Positions 50,756 through 60,219 are shown, numbered from the stretch's first letter. The stretch: DNA of 64,000 nucleotides from Paenibacillus taichungensis (GCF_013359905.1 NZ_JABMCC010000108.1:62001-126000), one strand, 5' to 3'. Program-made: numbers and translations. The notes: generated by a model not told the origin, from the letters alone.

Positions 50756-51427
50756 TCAGTCCGGCACATGGGACTTCATGTATACACCCTTTTTGTACAC
50801 CGACTTGATTGTAAAATGTACGCCCAGCTTGCGATTCGTCCGGTAGATGAGCGAGTTAATCTCGTCAATGCCCACCGGCTCACTCTCCAGCATGCTTCGC
50901 TCCGGCCACACTTGGCCGACAATCTGCTCCCGTGTCACAAAGTGATCCAACTGGCTGTACAATAGCTTGAACAGTTGGTACTCCTTCTTGGACAGTGGAA
51001 TCTCCACTTCTCCAATCTGCACGGTTTGCAGGTGATCCTGTAACCGCACGCCTTCGCCCAGCAGGTCAGATAGCCGATATTCTCTCGTTTCTTCGAGATC
51101 CCCTTCTACGCGAAGCTGAATCAAGCCGTTGACCAGCGTCAGGCTGTCTCCTTCGGAAAACGGATATTTCTCATAAGGAACGAGGCGTTGCCCGTTCAAT
51201 TCCGTTCCATTTTTGCTATCCAGATCCTCAATCCACAGTTGCTGCTGCGCATCATAATGAATACGGCAATGTCGCTTCGATATCAACTGATTGTAGACAG
51301 ACAGGTCCAATTCATCTCCACCCGTATAACGCCCCACTGTAATGGAACGCCCCTGGCTGACATAAGCGAACGAACCATCACTTTCCTGCCCTGGCGTACG
51401 AATGACGATTTTTGCCGTCTCCCGCAT
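50756..51427 (-). CDS. FHA-domain / winged-helix regulator
   Basis: A 223-residue fusion. Residues about 25-110 are an FHA domain, which binds phosphothreonine; the key residues are in ITVGRY (Gly-Arg), LISKRHCRI (Ser..His) and DLDSKNGTELNG (Asn-Gly). Residues about 140-220 form an OmpR-type winged helix (LSKKEYQLFKLLYSQ, REQIVGQVWP, NSLIYRTNRKL, VYKKGVYM). The domain pair joins Ser/Thr-kinase signalling to DNA binding. No kinase gene is next to it. GGGAG lies six bases before the ATG. Its target is unknown; the divergent small peptide gene is a candidate. Confidence 0.88.
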   Translation of the reverse strand: MRETAKIVIRTPGQESDGSFAYVSQGRSITVGRYTGGDELDLSVYNQLISKRHCRIHYDAQQQLWIEDLDSKNGTELNGQRLVPYEKYPFSEGDSLTLVNGLIQLRVEGDLEETREYRLSDLLGEGVRLQDHLQTVQIGEVEIPLSKKEYQLFKLLYSQLDHFVTREQIVGQVWPERSMLESEPVGIDEINSLIYRTNRKLGVHFTIKSVYKKGVYMKSHVPD

Positions 51428-51650
51428 GTTATTCTCCCACCTTCAAATATCACTCTATCTCTATGAGCGCTTTCGTTCATAAATAATGATAAATTCATCA
51501 GATTTGTTCCATTGTTTGCATCCATCATAATTTATATAGTGTATACAGGCATCGTTATATGCTTTTCTCTACTATACCAGACGTTGTGCCTTTTTTCTCA
51601 TAACCGTCGTATGCATGCCTTAGCCCAACCAACAAGAGAGGTCCCTCATC

Positions 51651-51806
51651 ATGAACAAAAAAAACATTTTCATATATGTGCTGCTCGCCTTCACCCTGTC
51701 TATTACATTAACAGTGCTCTCTCGCATCAACGATGATCGCGGAGAATCATTGAAAGGCATAACCACAACCGAAACATCATGGTTGCAACTGAATACCCAG
51801 CGGTAA
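51651..51806 (+). CDS. Small membrane or exported peptide, 51 residues
   Basis: A short frame: MNKKNIFIYVLLAFTLS begins a basic start and a hydrophobic segment (about 5-22), followed by a polar tail ISRINDDRGESL-type sequence ending NTQR. It could be a signal peptide plus a short exported peptide, or a single-pass membrane protein. Ribosome site GAGAGGT lies eight bases before the ATG. It is divergent from the FHA regulator gene. Unrecognised family. Coding status rests on the ribosome site and the hydrophobic pattern. Confidence 0.55.
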   Translation: MNKKNIFIYVLLAFTLSITLTVLSRINDDRGESLKGITTTETSWLQLNTQR

Positions 51807-52045
51807 GTATACTCTATTATAACGTGATCAACAGAAAAAACGTTTCACGAATGTCATCTTATGCTGGGTCATACCATCTTGAATGAGGATCATATCTTAA
51901 TCCATTCATCAGAATAAGGCCCCTGGACGCTACCAACCAGCGCTCAAGAGCCTCATTTTAATATAATTTTATGATATGGATACCGATCAGTGCATCCGAT
52001 AATGAAATTATGTCAAAAGCGATGTTGCAACGGCATTCCCTGCAC

Positions 52046-52156
52046 TTAACGCCGCTTTTTCCTGATACCAATTTTCCTCCACCCATACACTATGAGTGCT
52101 ACAGGGCCGGCAATCCATAACAGTTGCCATAATATGATACTCAGGTCAAATCCCAT
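52046..52156 (-). CDS. Putative small membrane protein, 36 residues
   Basis: A frame beginning MGFDLSIILWQLLWIAGPVALIVYGWRKIGI and ending in the basic tail RKKRR. It has one membrane helix and a positive-inside C-terminus. It starts 15 bases after the stop of the DUF2339 gene on the same strand. The ribosome site (AGGAT overlapping the DUF2339 stop, about twelve bases before the ATG) is weak. Conservation is unknown; the hydrophobic-basic pattern favours a real small protein. Confidence 0.4.
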   Translation of the reverse strand: MGFDLSIILWQLLWIAGPVALIVYGWRKIGIRKKRR

Positions 52157-52171
52157 GTTGCATCAACGATC

Positions 52172-54760
52172 CTAAAATTGGTTTTTTTCATCCTCCGGCA
52201 GATCGGATTCATCAGACTGTTTGGTCTCTCTAACCTGAATTTCCTCCATCCGGCTCGACACCTTCTGATACAGATAAGAAATGCCAAGCAGCAGTACGCC
52301 AAAGCTGAAATAGGCAATAATCTTGCTGCCCGATGTAAGCAATCCCACATCATAGAACACCATTTTCCCGGTGGAAAACAACGTCAGGCCCAGACCGAGG
52401 CGCCGAATCATTACATATTTTCTGCGGAACCCATAGGCAATGTACAGGATCGCAAGCAGTAGATAGATTAGGCTGAATAACAGCCCTACATCTCCCCACT
52501 GGAATTGGATCGTCAGGAACACGGTGATGACACCCAGCAGATAGACCCCTGCGATAACCGGATACCATTCAATGCTTTTGAACTGCCCGCGGATTGCCGT
52601 GATCAGCAGATCCCTTCCTGCAAAGAACACGCCCACATTAAAGATGATTAATACGAGTAAACCTACGACTTCAGCCGCTGTGTGCTGCTGAACATCCGGC
52701 TGAAGTGCCGGCATGGATAACGTTACTGCCAGTGCAATACAACAGCCCACCGCATGCAGGAAGACGATATAACCCTGCACGATCCGATCACGCAAAAGCC
52801 TCACTTTACCCAATCCATAGGCCATGGCAATGGTCAGCGCAGCGAACAACAGCCATTTGTAGAACAGGTATAACAGGAATGAGTCATCGACTGCTTTCAT
52901 ATACAATTCATTCGATTCATACAGCACATATAACCACAGATTGGCGAGTGTGACGTACTTGAATGCATTCAAAAAGCCAAGCTCTGTCTGGCTATATTGA
53001 TACTTCTCCCCGGATAGGGAGCCGTTGCGATCTAAGGCGTAATAGAGCGTAATAAGCAGCGCACCCAGCGTAATGCAGGAGTATTTTAGCATGAAATAGG
53101 ATTGCTCCCCCATGATGAACAGCACCAGCACGTCATAGTACACAAAGGTGAACATGCACAGAAGCACGATTCCCCATCCGGCGCGCTCCACCAATTTGAA
53201 TCGCTTCAGATGTCCGAACATAACCAGTAGAACCCCTTCGATTAGCCAGCCCATAGACAGCCACTTTGCACCAAACTGGAACGGTATAATCAGAATGGCA
53301 AAGGTCAGGGAAGTCACGTAGAACAATAGAAGGGTCTGCTTTTCCTGAGGCATCCTCTGCTGGATAAAACGGGCGAGCCCGAAATAGACCAGAGCGAAAA
53401 TCAGAGCAAGCAAGCCTTGTGCGTCATTCCACCCTGCGGCATCGAACAATACATACAACATCAGGCAGCTGATGCTCGTATTCATGGCCAGCAGTGCGAA
53501 GTCCCACCAGGTTAACTTCACGCGATGTTTGAAGGGATACGCCAGTGTAATGCCGAGATATAATGCAAATGTCACAATGGAATACACCATGCCGATCTTC
53601 TCACTTGGTGAGAGCCATAACAGGATGAGCATGGACGGTGTGTTGAACAGAAAACTGATATAATGCACAATCGGCCACCGTTTACCAAATGAAATCAAAA
53701 CAATAATTCCGTTTAAGAGCAAAAGATAGATCATGGCAACATACACAGCCGAACCTTGAAGGCCGAAATAGGCCATGTAGGAGATTAATGGTAAATAACC
53801 TCCAACCAAACCAAGTGAGCAGATCGTCCTGGACTGATACCTCAACGATAGCAGCACGGATATGGCCGAAACTAACACCGACAAGGCAAGTCCCGTATAT
53901 AATCCGATGATATGCAATAGAAAATAGCTGTAGAAAATGGAGCCAAACAGAACCGATATCCCGCCGCCCAGCAGCCCCATCGCGAACGTCTGTCTTTTAC
54001 GCCGGAACAGCCATTCTCCCCCGGCAAGCATAAGCGCACCAAGCAGGAAGAACGCTACGCCTTTCACCTCATCGCTGAACCAGGTCTTGTAGGAGTACTG
54101 AAAGGCTGCACCAACGCCAAGAATAATGAGCAGGATGGCGACCTTGTTGATCCAGCTTAGGCCAATCTTCATCTCCATCCGGTTCTGGCGAATACGCCGC
54201 TGAATGGTCTCTTCGCTTAAGCCTTCTTCCGCCATATGTTCGTATCCTTGTTGCATCTGCCCGCGTAGCGCCTCTTCTCTCTCCCACAGGACCTGTCTGT
54301 GCAGCTCAATTCGTTCCTGCACCTCAGTAGCCAGATGAGCAATTCTCTCCTTCATCTCATTGGCGTCACCCTGAAGTTCCTCTGAAGCCCTGTTAAATAT
54401 GGTATTCAAATTCACTTTGGCGCGGTGCTCATGCGCCGCAAGCCGATCATTATGTACACTCGTCTTTCCCCGAAAATAGGTCTCCATCTTCTCCTGGGAT
54501 ACACGAATGAGATTCAATTTCTCATCCAGCATCTGTTCAGACAGAGCCATGCGAAGACGGGCATTCTCCTCTTCCATTTTCCGTGTGCGTACTTCAAGAT
54601 GTTGCAGCTTGAGTTGGTGCGCTTCATATTGCGTTCGCAGTTGTTCGTTCTGCACGATCAGATCATCCGATTGATACTCCTGAAGCAGTGCATTATATTC
54701 CTTTACCAGCTGCTTCTGCTGCTCCTGAACCTGGTGAAGCCGATCCTTGAACTCTTTCAT
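52172..54760 (-). CDS. DUF2339 multi-spanning membrane protein
   Basis: An 862-residue protein. Residues about 1-200 form an unusually long charged coiled coil (QVQEQQKQLVKEYNALLQEYQ and similar). The remaining part has more than 20 hydrophobic segments in DUF2339 style, with sequences such as GVAFFLLGALMLAGGEWLF and AMGLLGGGISVLFGSIFYS. The family is uncharacterised and often found in cell-envelope contexts. GGAGG lies six bases before the ATG. A 36-residue frame follows 15 bases downstream. No function is proposed. Large size and coiled coil suggest a scaffold at the membrane. Confidence 0.82.
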   Translation of the reverse strand: MKEFKDRLHQVQEQQKQLVKEYNALLQEYQSDDLIVQNEQLRTQYEAHQLKLQHLEVRTRKMEEENARLRMALSEQMLDEKLNLIRVSQEKMETYFRGKTSVHNDRLAAHEHRAKVNLNTIFNRASEELQGDANEMKERIAHLATEVQERIELHRQVLWEREEALRGQMQQGYEHMAEEGLSEETIQRRIRQNRMEMKIGLSWINKVAILLIILGVGAAFQYSYKTWFSDEVKGVAFFLLGALMLAGGEWLFRRKRQTFAMGLLGGGISVLFGSIFYSYFLLHIIGLYTGLALSVLVSAISVLLSLRYQSRTICSLGLVGGYLPLISYMAYFGLQGSAVYVAMIYLLLLNGIIVLISFGKRWPIVHYISFLFNTPSMLILLWLSPSEKIGMVYSIVTFALYLGITLAYPFKHRVKLTWWDFALLAMNTSISCLMLYVLFDAAGWNDAQGLLALIFALVYFGLARFIQQRMPQEKQTLLLFYVTSLTFAILIIPFQFGAKWLSMGWLIEGVLLVMFGHLKRFKLVERAGWGIVLLCMFTFVYYDVLVLFIMGEQSYFMLKYSCITLGALLITLYYALDRNGSLSGEKYQYSQTELGFLNAFKYVTLANLWLYVLYESNELYMKAVDDSFLLYLFYKWLLFAALTIAMAYGLGKVRLLRDRIVQGYIVFLHAVGCCIALAVTLSMPALQPDVQQHTAAEVVGLLVLIIFNVGVFFAGRDLLITAIRGQFKSIEWYPVIAGVYLLGVITVFLTIQFQWGDVGLLFSLIYLLLAILYIAYGFRRKYVMIRRLGLGLTLFSTGKMVFYDVGLLTSGSKIIAYFSFGVLLLGISYLYQKVSSRMEEIQVRETKQSDESDLPEDEKNQF

Positions 54761-54913
54761 GAGTTTCCTCCGTTGGGTGATGTTGATGTCGTTCCCTATA
54801 TTTTACTATATGTATGCCATAAAATGGGGTTTAAGGAATAGAATCATTCAACCGTTCTCTGCGAATTGGAAGTCGTTACGGGATTTTTGCAAAATGCTTA
54901 CATTACAAAAAGC

Positions 54914-54935
54914 CCGGGAAGCATCAGCTTCCTGG
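54914..54935 (-). terminator. Terminator of the LCP gene
   Basis: Stem CCGGGAAGC / GCTTCCTGG with a four-base loop, followed on the minus strand by GCTTTTTG, about 75 bases past the LCP stop. Confidence 0.78.
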
Positions 54936-55009
54936 ACTCTATTCATTGATATAGTCATTCTGTACATGTATACAACTTCTGGTCATCTTACTGAGCCTTG
55001 GATACTTGC

Positions 55010-56041
55010 TTACGCCGGATCTTTCGTATCCGCCGTCTCCGGCTCCATAATTTCGGTGGTATCCGGGTCCAGCCAGTTCGCTAGCAGGGTTCGCACATAT
55101 TGCAGATCACTCTCTGACAAATCATAGTACCACGTTCCGCTGCGCGTTGCGCCTTCACCCTTCAGCATGTAATTGCTGATTGTTGGCGTGCTGTCTTTCA
55201 TATATAGAGACTCGGCAAATTTCACGATGAAATCCGAGTTCATGTTGGTTGTAAAATTCGATCCAGCGATTTGGATAACGTCCGGGATCTTAGTCAGGTT
55301 TTTGACCTCAAGCGCACGATTCATGAAAGCACTTAGAAAAAGACGGTGCCGCATCGTCCGATTGAAATCGGAATCTTCCCGGTAACGGACATAGCCCAGC
55401 GCTTCTTCGCCGCTGTAGATCGGTTTGTTCGCTTCAACAAACAGTTTCTCATGGATTTTCAATTTGTTCTCAATATTTTTCTTGATCGGCAATTCAACAC
55501 CGCCAACCGCATCAACAATATCCTTGAGTCCGTTAAAATTAATCGCGGCATAAAAATCGACTTTGTTTTCCAACAAATGCTCTACGGTATCCATCGCCAT
55601 CTTGGCTTCACCATGCGCATAGGCTGAATTAATCTTCGACTTTACATCCCGGCCGATAATATCGGTGTAGGAGTCACGTGGAATCGACAGCAGCAACACT
55701 TTATTTTCTTCCGGACGCACAACAGAATAGATCATGGTATCCGAACGGCTTGGTTCGTTATCCCGTTGATCAATTCCTAACAACAACAGCGAGAATGGAT
55801 CGGTATGTTCTACAACGGGTGCATCCTTATCGCCAACAGGCTTGAAGGATTCATCGAGCGTTTCCTTTACGGTTTCCGAAGCAAACAGATTAAATGCAAA
55901 CACAACGAGTTGCTTTTGATAGATAAATCCAAGTCCCCCCAGCACAATCAAAGTACTCAGGATGATAATCAAAGGTTTCTTCCATCTCTTCTTCGGTTTC
56001 TTCGGCTTCCGTCTGGTTAAATGTGCGGCACTGTTCTCCAT
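55010..56041 (-). CDS. LytR-CpsA-Psr (LCP) family protein
   Basis: Membrane-anchored ligase of 343 residues that joins teichoic acid or other glycopolymers to peptidoglycan. A basic N-terminus is followed by a membrane helix (about 23-45). The LCP domain is marked by LLLLGIDQRDNEPSRSDTMIYSV, the catalytic-site Asp/Arg of LSIPRDSYTDI, INSAYAHGEAKMAMDTVEHLL, and YVRYREDSDFNRTMRHRLFLSAF. The second of two adjacent ATGs, with AAAGGAG five bases upstream, is preferred. It is a single gene divergent from an aldo/keto reductase. The polymer it attaches is unknown. Confidence 0.92.
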   Translation of the reverse strand: MENSAAHLTRRKPKKPKKRWKKPLIIILSTLIVLGGLGFIYQKQLVVFAFNLFASETVKETLDESFKPVGDKDAPVVEHTDPFSLLLLGIDQRDNEPSRSDTMIYSVVRPEENKVLLLSIPRDSYTDIIGRDVKSKINSAYAHGEAKMAMDTVEHLLENKVDFYAAINFNGLKDIVDAVGGVELPIKKNIENKLKIHEKLFVEANKPIYSGEEALGYVRYREDSDFNRTMRHRLFLSAFMNRALEVKNLTKIPDVIQIAGSNFTTNMNSDFIVKFAESLYMKDSTPTISNYMLKGEGATRSGTWYYDLSESDLQYVRTLLANWLDPDTTEIMEPETADTKDPA

Positions 56042-56154
56042 CATATCTCCTTTAATAACGGTCTTAGAATCATTTAACTATATTAATAACACGTTTTCAA
56101 TAGATTACGTTATAATCTGCTATACAAGAAATGACACAGAAGGAGCGATGAACG

Positions 56155-57129
56155 ATGGAATATCGACGTTTGGGGAATAGTGGTCTGCGCGTTTCCGCAC
56201 TTGGACTCGGTACCAATGCCTTTGGTAAACGGGCGGATGACCCCACTTCTATCCGCATTATTCATGCGGCACTGGATCAGGGAATCAATTTTATCGATAC
56301 CGCCAACATCTACGCCGGAACGGAATCGGAGCGGATTATTGGACAAGCCCTGACGGGCAGACGTGAAAACGCTGTGCTTGCTACCAAAGCCGGACTTCCC
56401 CGGCATGAGGGTCCCAATGGACGCGGTTCATCCCGCTATCATTTGCAGCAAGAGCTTGAACATAGCCTGCGGCGTCTGCAAACGGACTATGTGGATCTCT
56501 ATCAGATCCATACCTTTGATCCGCATACACCACTGGATGAGACGCTGCGCACATTAGACGATATGGTCACTTCCGGCAAAGTCCGCTATATCGGAGCTTC
56601 CAACTATGCAGCCTGGGAACTGATGAAAGCTCTTGGTACCAGCGAACTAAAAGGATATGTACGTTATATCTCGACCCAAACCAGCTACTCTCTGGCTGAT
56701 CGCACGCCTGAGCTTGAACTTGTACCGATGTGCCTTGATCAAGGCGTCGGTATTATCCCGTATTTTCCGCTCGCAGGTGGCATTCTGACAGGCAAATACA
56801 ATGGTGAAGCTGGCGTGCCTTCCGGTTCCAGAGCGGATACTGATCCAGCCTTCAATCGTTTCTTGTTGGAACACAATATTAAATTAGGTGAGCAGATCAG
56901 TGAAAAGGCATCGGCGTATGGCTGCTCCCCAAGTGTCCTGTCGCTTGCATGGCTACTGGCCCGCCCTGCTGTTTCAACGGTTATCGTTGGGGCAACGAGT
57001 ACCGAACAGCTGGAGCATAATCTGGCTAGCCTGGACATGAAACTGAGCGATGATATGATCTCCGAGCTCGATCAACTCAGCGACTCTTTCCGTCACGGTA
57101 AGCCATTCGCGACTTATCGGTTGGATTGA
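56155..57129 (+). CDS. Aldo/keto reductase
   Basis: NADPH-dependent oxidoreductase of 324 residues with a (beta/alpha)8 barrel. The catalytic Asp-Tyr region is FIDTANIYAGTESERIIG, the Lys is in VLATKAG, and the His in DLYQIHTFD. The C-terminal cofactor block is STVIVGATSTEQLEHNL. This is the AKR group typified by YhdN/IolS. AAGGAG lies nine bases before the ATG. It is alone on its transcript; substrate unknown. Confidence 0.9.
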   Translation: MEYRRLGNSGLRVSALGLGTNAFGKRADDPTSIRIIHAALDQGINFIDTANIYAGTESERIIGQALTGRRENAVLATKAGLPRHEGPNGRGSSRYHLQQELEHSLRRLQTDYVDLYQIHTFDPHTPLDETLRTLDDMVTSGKVRYIGASNYAAWELMKALGTSELKGYVRYISTQTSYSLADRTPELELVPMCLDQGVGIIPYFPLAGGILTGKYNGEAGVPSGSRADTDPAFNRFLLEHNIKLGEQISEKASAYGCSPSVLSLAWLLARPAVSTVIVGATSTEQLEHNLASLDMKLSDDMISELDQLSDSFRHGKPFATYRLD

Positions 57130-57142
57130 ACCAACAGAAAAA

Positions 57143-57169
57143 ACCTCCCGGCTAAAAAGCCCGGGAGGT
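57143..57169. terminator. Terminator between aldo/keto reductase and marR genes
   Basis: Perfect stem ACCTCCCGG / CCGGGAGGT followed on the minus strand by TTTTTTCTG; it lies between convergent genes. Confidence 0.85.
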
Positions 57170-57225
57170 ACAACTTCACTACACATTGTAGTCTAATAAA
57201 TCATAGAAAAAAATCTTTCTATGGT

Positions 57226-57687
57226 TTAAACATCTGTTTTATATCGAATAAATTCCTGCATAATTTCCATGTATTCGTCCTTACGATCACTTATATTATC
57301 AAAGAAAACCTTGTCCGCGGCTTCAACAAGATGAATACCTTCAAGAGCCAAGCGAGTTCCTTCCGGCGTTGTTGTAATAATATTCGCACGGGTATCGGTA
57401 AGATGACGCTTCCGAGTTATCAACTCTCTCTTTTCAAGAGCACGGAGAACTTGAGAAGTAACGTTAACATCCACATTGGCAAATTGCGCAAGCTGGACCT
57501 GAGTTACTCCCTTACCCTCTGTGTCGCGTTCATTGAGCCACACACAGGCATGCAATAATACAAATTGGGGTTGTGTTAATTCCAGAGGCTCGAGCACCCT
57601 GCGTATTTCCTTTTGCCACATTGTAGTAACCTGCCATAGCAAGTATCCTGGACTTTCCTGAGCATTTTTATACCGTGAGCTTTCCAT
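57226..57687 (-). CDS. MarR-family transcriptional regulator
   Basis: A 153-residue winged-helix regulator. The core domain is visible as LTQPQFVLLHACVWL, then TQVQLAQFANVDVNVTSQVLRALEKRELITRKR (recognition helix region near residue 85), followed by TDTRANIITTTPEG. GGAGG lies nine bases before the ATG. No divergent gene is close enough to call a target. Ligand unknown. Confidence 0.88.
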   Translation of the reverse strand: MESSRYKNAQESPGYLLWQVTTMWQKEIRRVLEPLELTQPQFVLLHACVWLNERDTEGKGVTQVQLAQFANVDVNVTSQVLRALEKRELITRKRHLTDTRANIITTTPEGTRLALEGIHLVEAADKVFFDNISDRKDEYMEIMQEFIRYKTDV

Positions 57688-57786
57688 CTCAATATACCTC
57701 CATCATTACACCTTGAGCTTCATCATTTCTTATAACGCTTGTCGGAACGTATGCGTTTCAACATTGTACATTTTCAGCAGATAACA

Positions 57787-58464
57787 TTAGCGCGAAGGAA
57801 TAAATTGCTTGACCCATTGACCAAATCCATGAGGATTACGGCTCTGAATCAGGACTGTCCCTTCACCACGGAATCGGCATACTAATCCTTCTCCACTGGT
57901 CACGCTGGATAACCAGCCTTGTGAAGCCTTCTCAATGCGATAATCCATATAATTGGGCCATGCGACCAAGTGGGCATTATCCACGATCACTTCTTCACCC
58001 GCAGCCAGATTGATCGCATGGATTGCACCATAGGATGATAGGAACACTGTTCCTCGCCCACTGATCTCTATAATAAAGAAACCCTCTCCTGAGAAGAGAC
58101 CTTTCTTCAAGTTTTGCATTTTGGTATTCACCTGGATGCCTTCCGTTCCGGCCAGAAATCCATCTTTCTGTACGTAGAGCGAATAGGAACCATCAAGTTC
58201 AATTGCTTCCACATCCCCCATACTGGAGGGTGACAACAGAATTTCCGCAGATCCGCCTGCAGCCGTCAATTCCTGAAAAAAGAATTTCTCGCCGCTGATC
58301 ATACGTCCAAATCCGGCAAACATACCGCCTTCGGCAGATCCCTTCAATTCAACGGTTGGTGTCATGGATACCATGGCCCCGCTTTCTGCCTTGAACCGTT
58401 CTCCCCGTTGCAATTGCACTTTAAGCATCGCAAATGCACCATCATATAGAATTTCATAGTTCAT
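57787..58464 (-). CDS. AIM24 / TIGR00266 family protein
   Basis: A 225-residue beta-rich protein of the AIM24 family, of unknown biochemical role. Repeated strands with GERFKAESGAMVSMTPTVELKGS near the start, then GGSAEILLSPSSMGDVEAIEL, GFFIIEISGRGTVFLSSYGAIHAINL and VTSGEGLVCRFRGEGTVLIQSRN are characteristic. It begins inside the HxlR regulator stop (ATGA overlap of four bases), so the two are co-translated. B. subtilis ytcD has no such partner, to my knowledge. Confidence 0.85.
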   Translation of the reverse strand: MNYEILYDGAFAMLKVQLQRGERFKAESGAMVSMTPTVELKGSAEGGMFAGFGRMISGEKFFFQELTAAGGSAEILLSPSSMGDVEAIELDGSYSLYVQKDGFLAGTEGIQVNTKMQNLKKGLFSGEGFFIIEISGRGTVFLSSYGAIHAINLAAGEEVIVDNAHLVAWPNYMDYRIEKASQGWLSSVTSGEGLVCRFRGEGTVLIQSRNPHGFGQWVKQFIPSR

Positions 58465-58856
58465 GGCTTCATCAGCTCCTTATTGTCCGTGTTAAAATCA
58501 TTTAACCCATTATCCTCCAACACAGAGAATTTGTCTCCGTATTCCTTAATTATATGTTGATCTCCCCAGTTACATAGGGCATTCAGAATTGGTTCCAAAC
58601 TTCGGCCATATTCACTCAGTTCATACTCCACCTTGGGAGGTACCTGATTATACACAATGCGGTTCACTATCCCGTCATCTTCAAGCTCCCTTAGCTGCTG
58701 CGTTAACATTTTCTGCGTAATTGCGGGCATAATACGCTTGAGATCACTAGTCCGCTTCTTCCCGTGTGTCAGATGGCAGAGGATGACGCATTTCCATTTG
58801 CCACCGATGACTTCAAGCGTTGCTTCAACTGAGATATTATATTTCTTTCTGATCAT
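58461..58856 (-). CDS. HxlR-family regulator, YtcD-like
   Basis: A 131-residue winged-helix regulator. The family blocks are NISVEATLEVIGGKWKCVILCHL, KRTSDLKRIMPAITQKMLTQQLRELEDDGIVNRIVYNQVPPKVEYELSEYG. One Cys near the N-terminus (KCVILCHL) matches the family's thiol-sensing Cys position. It is divergent from an MFS transporter and an aldo/keto reductase, the same arrangement as B. subtilis ytcD-ytbDE. Two ACTAAAAAGTACGTA repeats lie between, the likely operator. Confidence 0.88.
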   Translation of the reverse strand: MIRKKYNISVEATLEVIGGKWKCVILCHLTHGKKRTSDLKRIMPAITQKMLTQQLRELEDDGIVNRIVYNQVPPKVEYELSEYGRSLEPILNALCNWGDQHIIKEYGDKFSVLEDNGLNDFNTDNKELMKP

Positions 58857-58908
58857 GCTGAATGTCCTCCCTGGAATTGTTATTCATAAAAGCAATTGCT
58901 ATATAGGC

Positions 58909-58944
58909 ACTAAAAAGTACGTAGGGTACTAAAAAGTACGTACT
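58909..58944. promoter_or_regulatory. Tandem HxlR-type operator repeats
   Basis: ACTAAAAAGTACGTA occurs at 58909-58923 and 58928-58942, 19 bases apart. The second copy contains the inverted pair TACT-N4-AGTA, similar to YodB/HxlR operators, and ends in the palindrome AGTACGTACT. Confidence 0.65.
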
Positions 58945-59019
58945 ATTCATTTTATGTCGAATAACTCATAATAGCATTTGCCGGTACGTAAATCTACATT
59001 CTGGGGAGTTGAACAAAAC

Positions 59020-60219
59020 ATGCTACAAGATTCAAAACGCAGTACCTGGGCACTGCTGGCGCTGGCAATCAGTGCGTTTGCCATCGGCACCACTGAATTT
59101 ATCAGCGTTGGTCTGCTGCCCCTTATTGCAGATGACCTGGGCATTTCCGTAACGACAGCGGGACTGACCGTTACTTTATATGCATTAGGCGTAACCTTCG
59201 GGGCACCGATTCTGACCTCATTGACGTCAACGGTGTCACGCAAGACGCTGCTGCTTGCCATTATGGTTGTTTTTATCGCTGGTAACACCATGGCGGCGCT
59301 CTCGAGTGGAATTACCATGCTGCTCATTGCGCGAATTGTCTCCGCTCTAGCACACGGAGTATTCATGTCCATTGGTTCCACCATTGCGGCAGACCTGGTT
59401 CCTGCAAACCGCCGGGCGAGCGCTATTGCCATCATGTTCTCTGGTTTGACCATTGCTACAGTAACTGGCGTACCCCTGGGTACACTCATCGGTCAAAACT
59501 GGGGCTGGCGCGCAGCTTTCATTCTTATCGTTGTCGTAGGTGTTGTGGCCTTCATCGGCAACATGCTTCTCGTGCCATCCACGTTGCAACGTGGAACGCG
59601 AACTGCATTCCGAGAACAACTGAAGCTGGTGACAGGCGGACGGTTGCTGCTGGCTTTTGCCATTACAGCCGTGGGATATGGGGGAACGTTTGTGGTATTC
59701 ACTTACCTGTCCCCACTATTGCATGATATCAGCGGGTATTCCGAGAAAACGGTCGCGGGAATTCTGCTGCTGTACGGGATCGCCATTGCTATCGGCAATA
59801 TTATTGGAGGGAAAGCCGCCAACCGCAATCCACTCCGAGCACTCTTCTATATGTTTATCATTCAGACCGTCATTTTGGGCATACTGTATTTCACAGTTCC
59901 ATTTAAGCTGGCAGCGTTACTCACCATACTCGGCATGGGTCTGCTTGCCTTCATGAATGTGCCAGGGCTTCAGATGTACGTCGTGACGCTCGCAGAACGT
60001 TATGCTCCACAAGCCAAAGACGTCGCCTCTGCCTTCAACATCGCAGCCTTTAACGCAGGTATCGCTATTGGTGCATATTTGGGTGGTGTAATCACAGATT
60101 CCATAGGTCTGATTCATACCACATGGGTTGGTGCAATTATGGTTCTGGCTGCTGTTCTTCTAACTGGTTGGGCAAGAGCACTTGATCGTAAAGATCCCTA
60201 TTCCCCATCAGAGACGTAA
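59020..60219 (+). CDS. MFS transporter, YtbD-like (DHA1 group)
   Basis: A 399-residue membrane protein with twelve helices of the drug:H+ antiporter-1 group. The opening is ALAISAFAIGTTEFISVGLLPLIADDLGISVTTAGL. The motif-A loop reads GAPILTSLTSTVSRKTLLL, and motif C-like ANRRASAIAIMFSGLTIATVTGVPLGTLIG follows. The ATG has GGGGAG eleven bases upstream. It is followed by an aldo/keto reductase gene 200 bases later, and is divergent from the HxlR-family gene. Substrate is unknown. Confidence 0.88.
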   Translation: MLQDSKRSTWALLALAISAFAIGTTEFISVGLLPLIADDLGISVTTAGLTVTLYALGVTFGAPILTSLTSTVSRKTLLLAIMVVFIAGNTMAALSSGITMLLIARIVSALAHGVFMSIGSTIAADLVPANRRASAIAIMFSGLTIATVTGVPLGTLIGQNWGWRAAFILIVVVGVVAFIGNMLLVPSTLQRGTRTAFREQLKLVTGGRLLLAFAITAVGYGGTFVVFTYLSPLLHDISGYSEKTVAGILLLYGIAIAIGNIIGGKAANRNPLRALFYMFIIQTVILGILYFTVPFKLAALLTILGMGLLAFMNVPGLQMYVVTLAERYAPQAKDVASAFNIAAFNAGIAIGAYLGGVITDSIGLIHTTWVGAIMVLAAVLLTGWARALDRKDPYSPSET

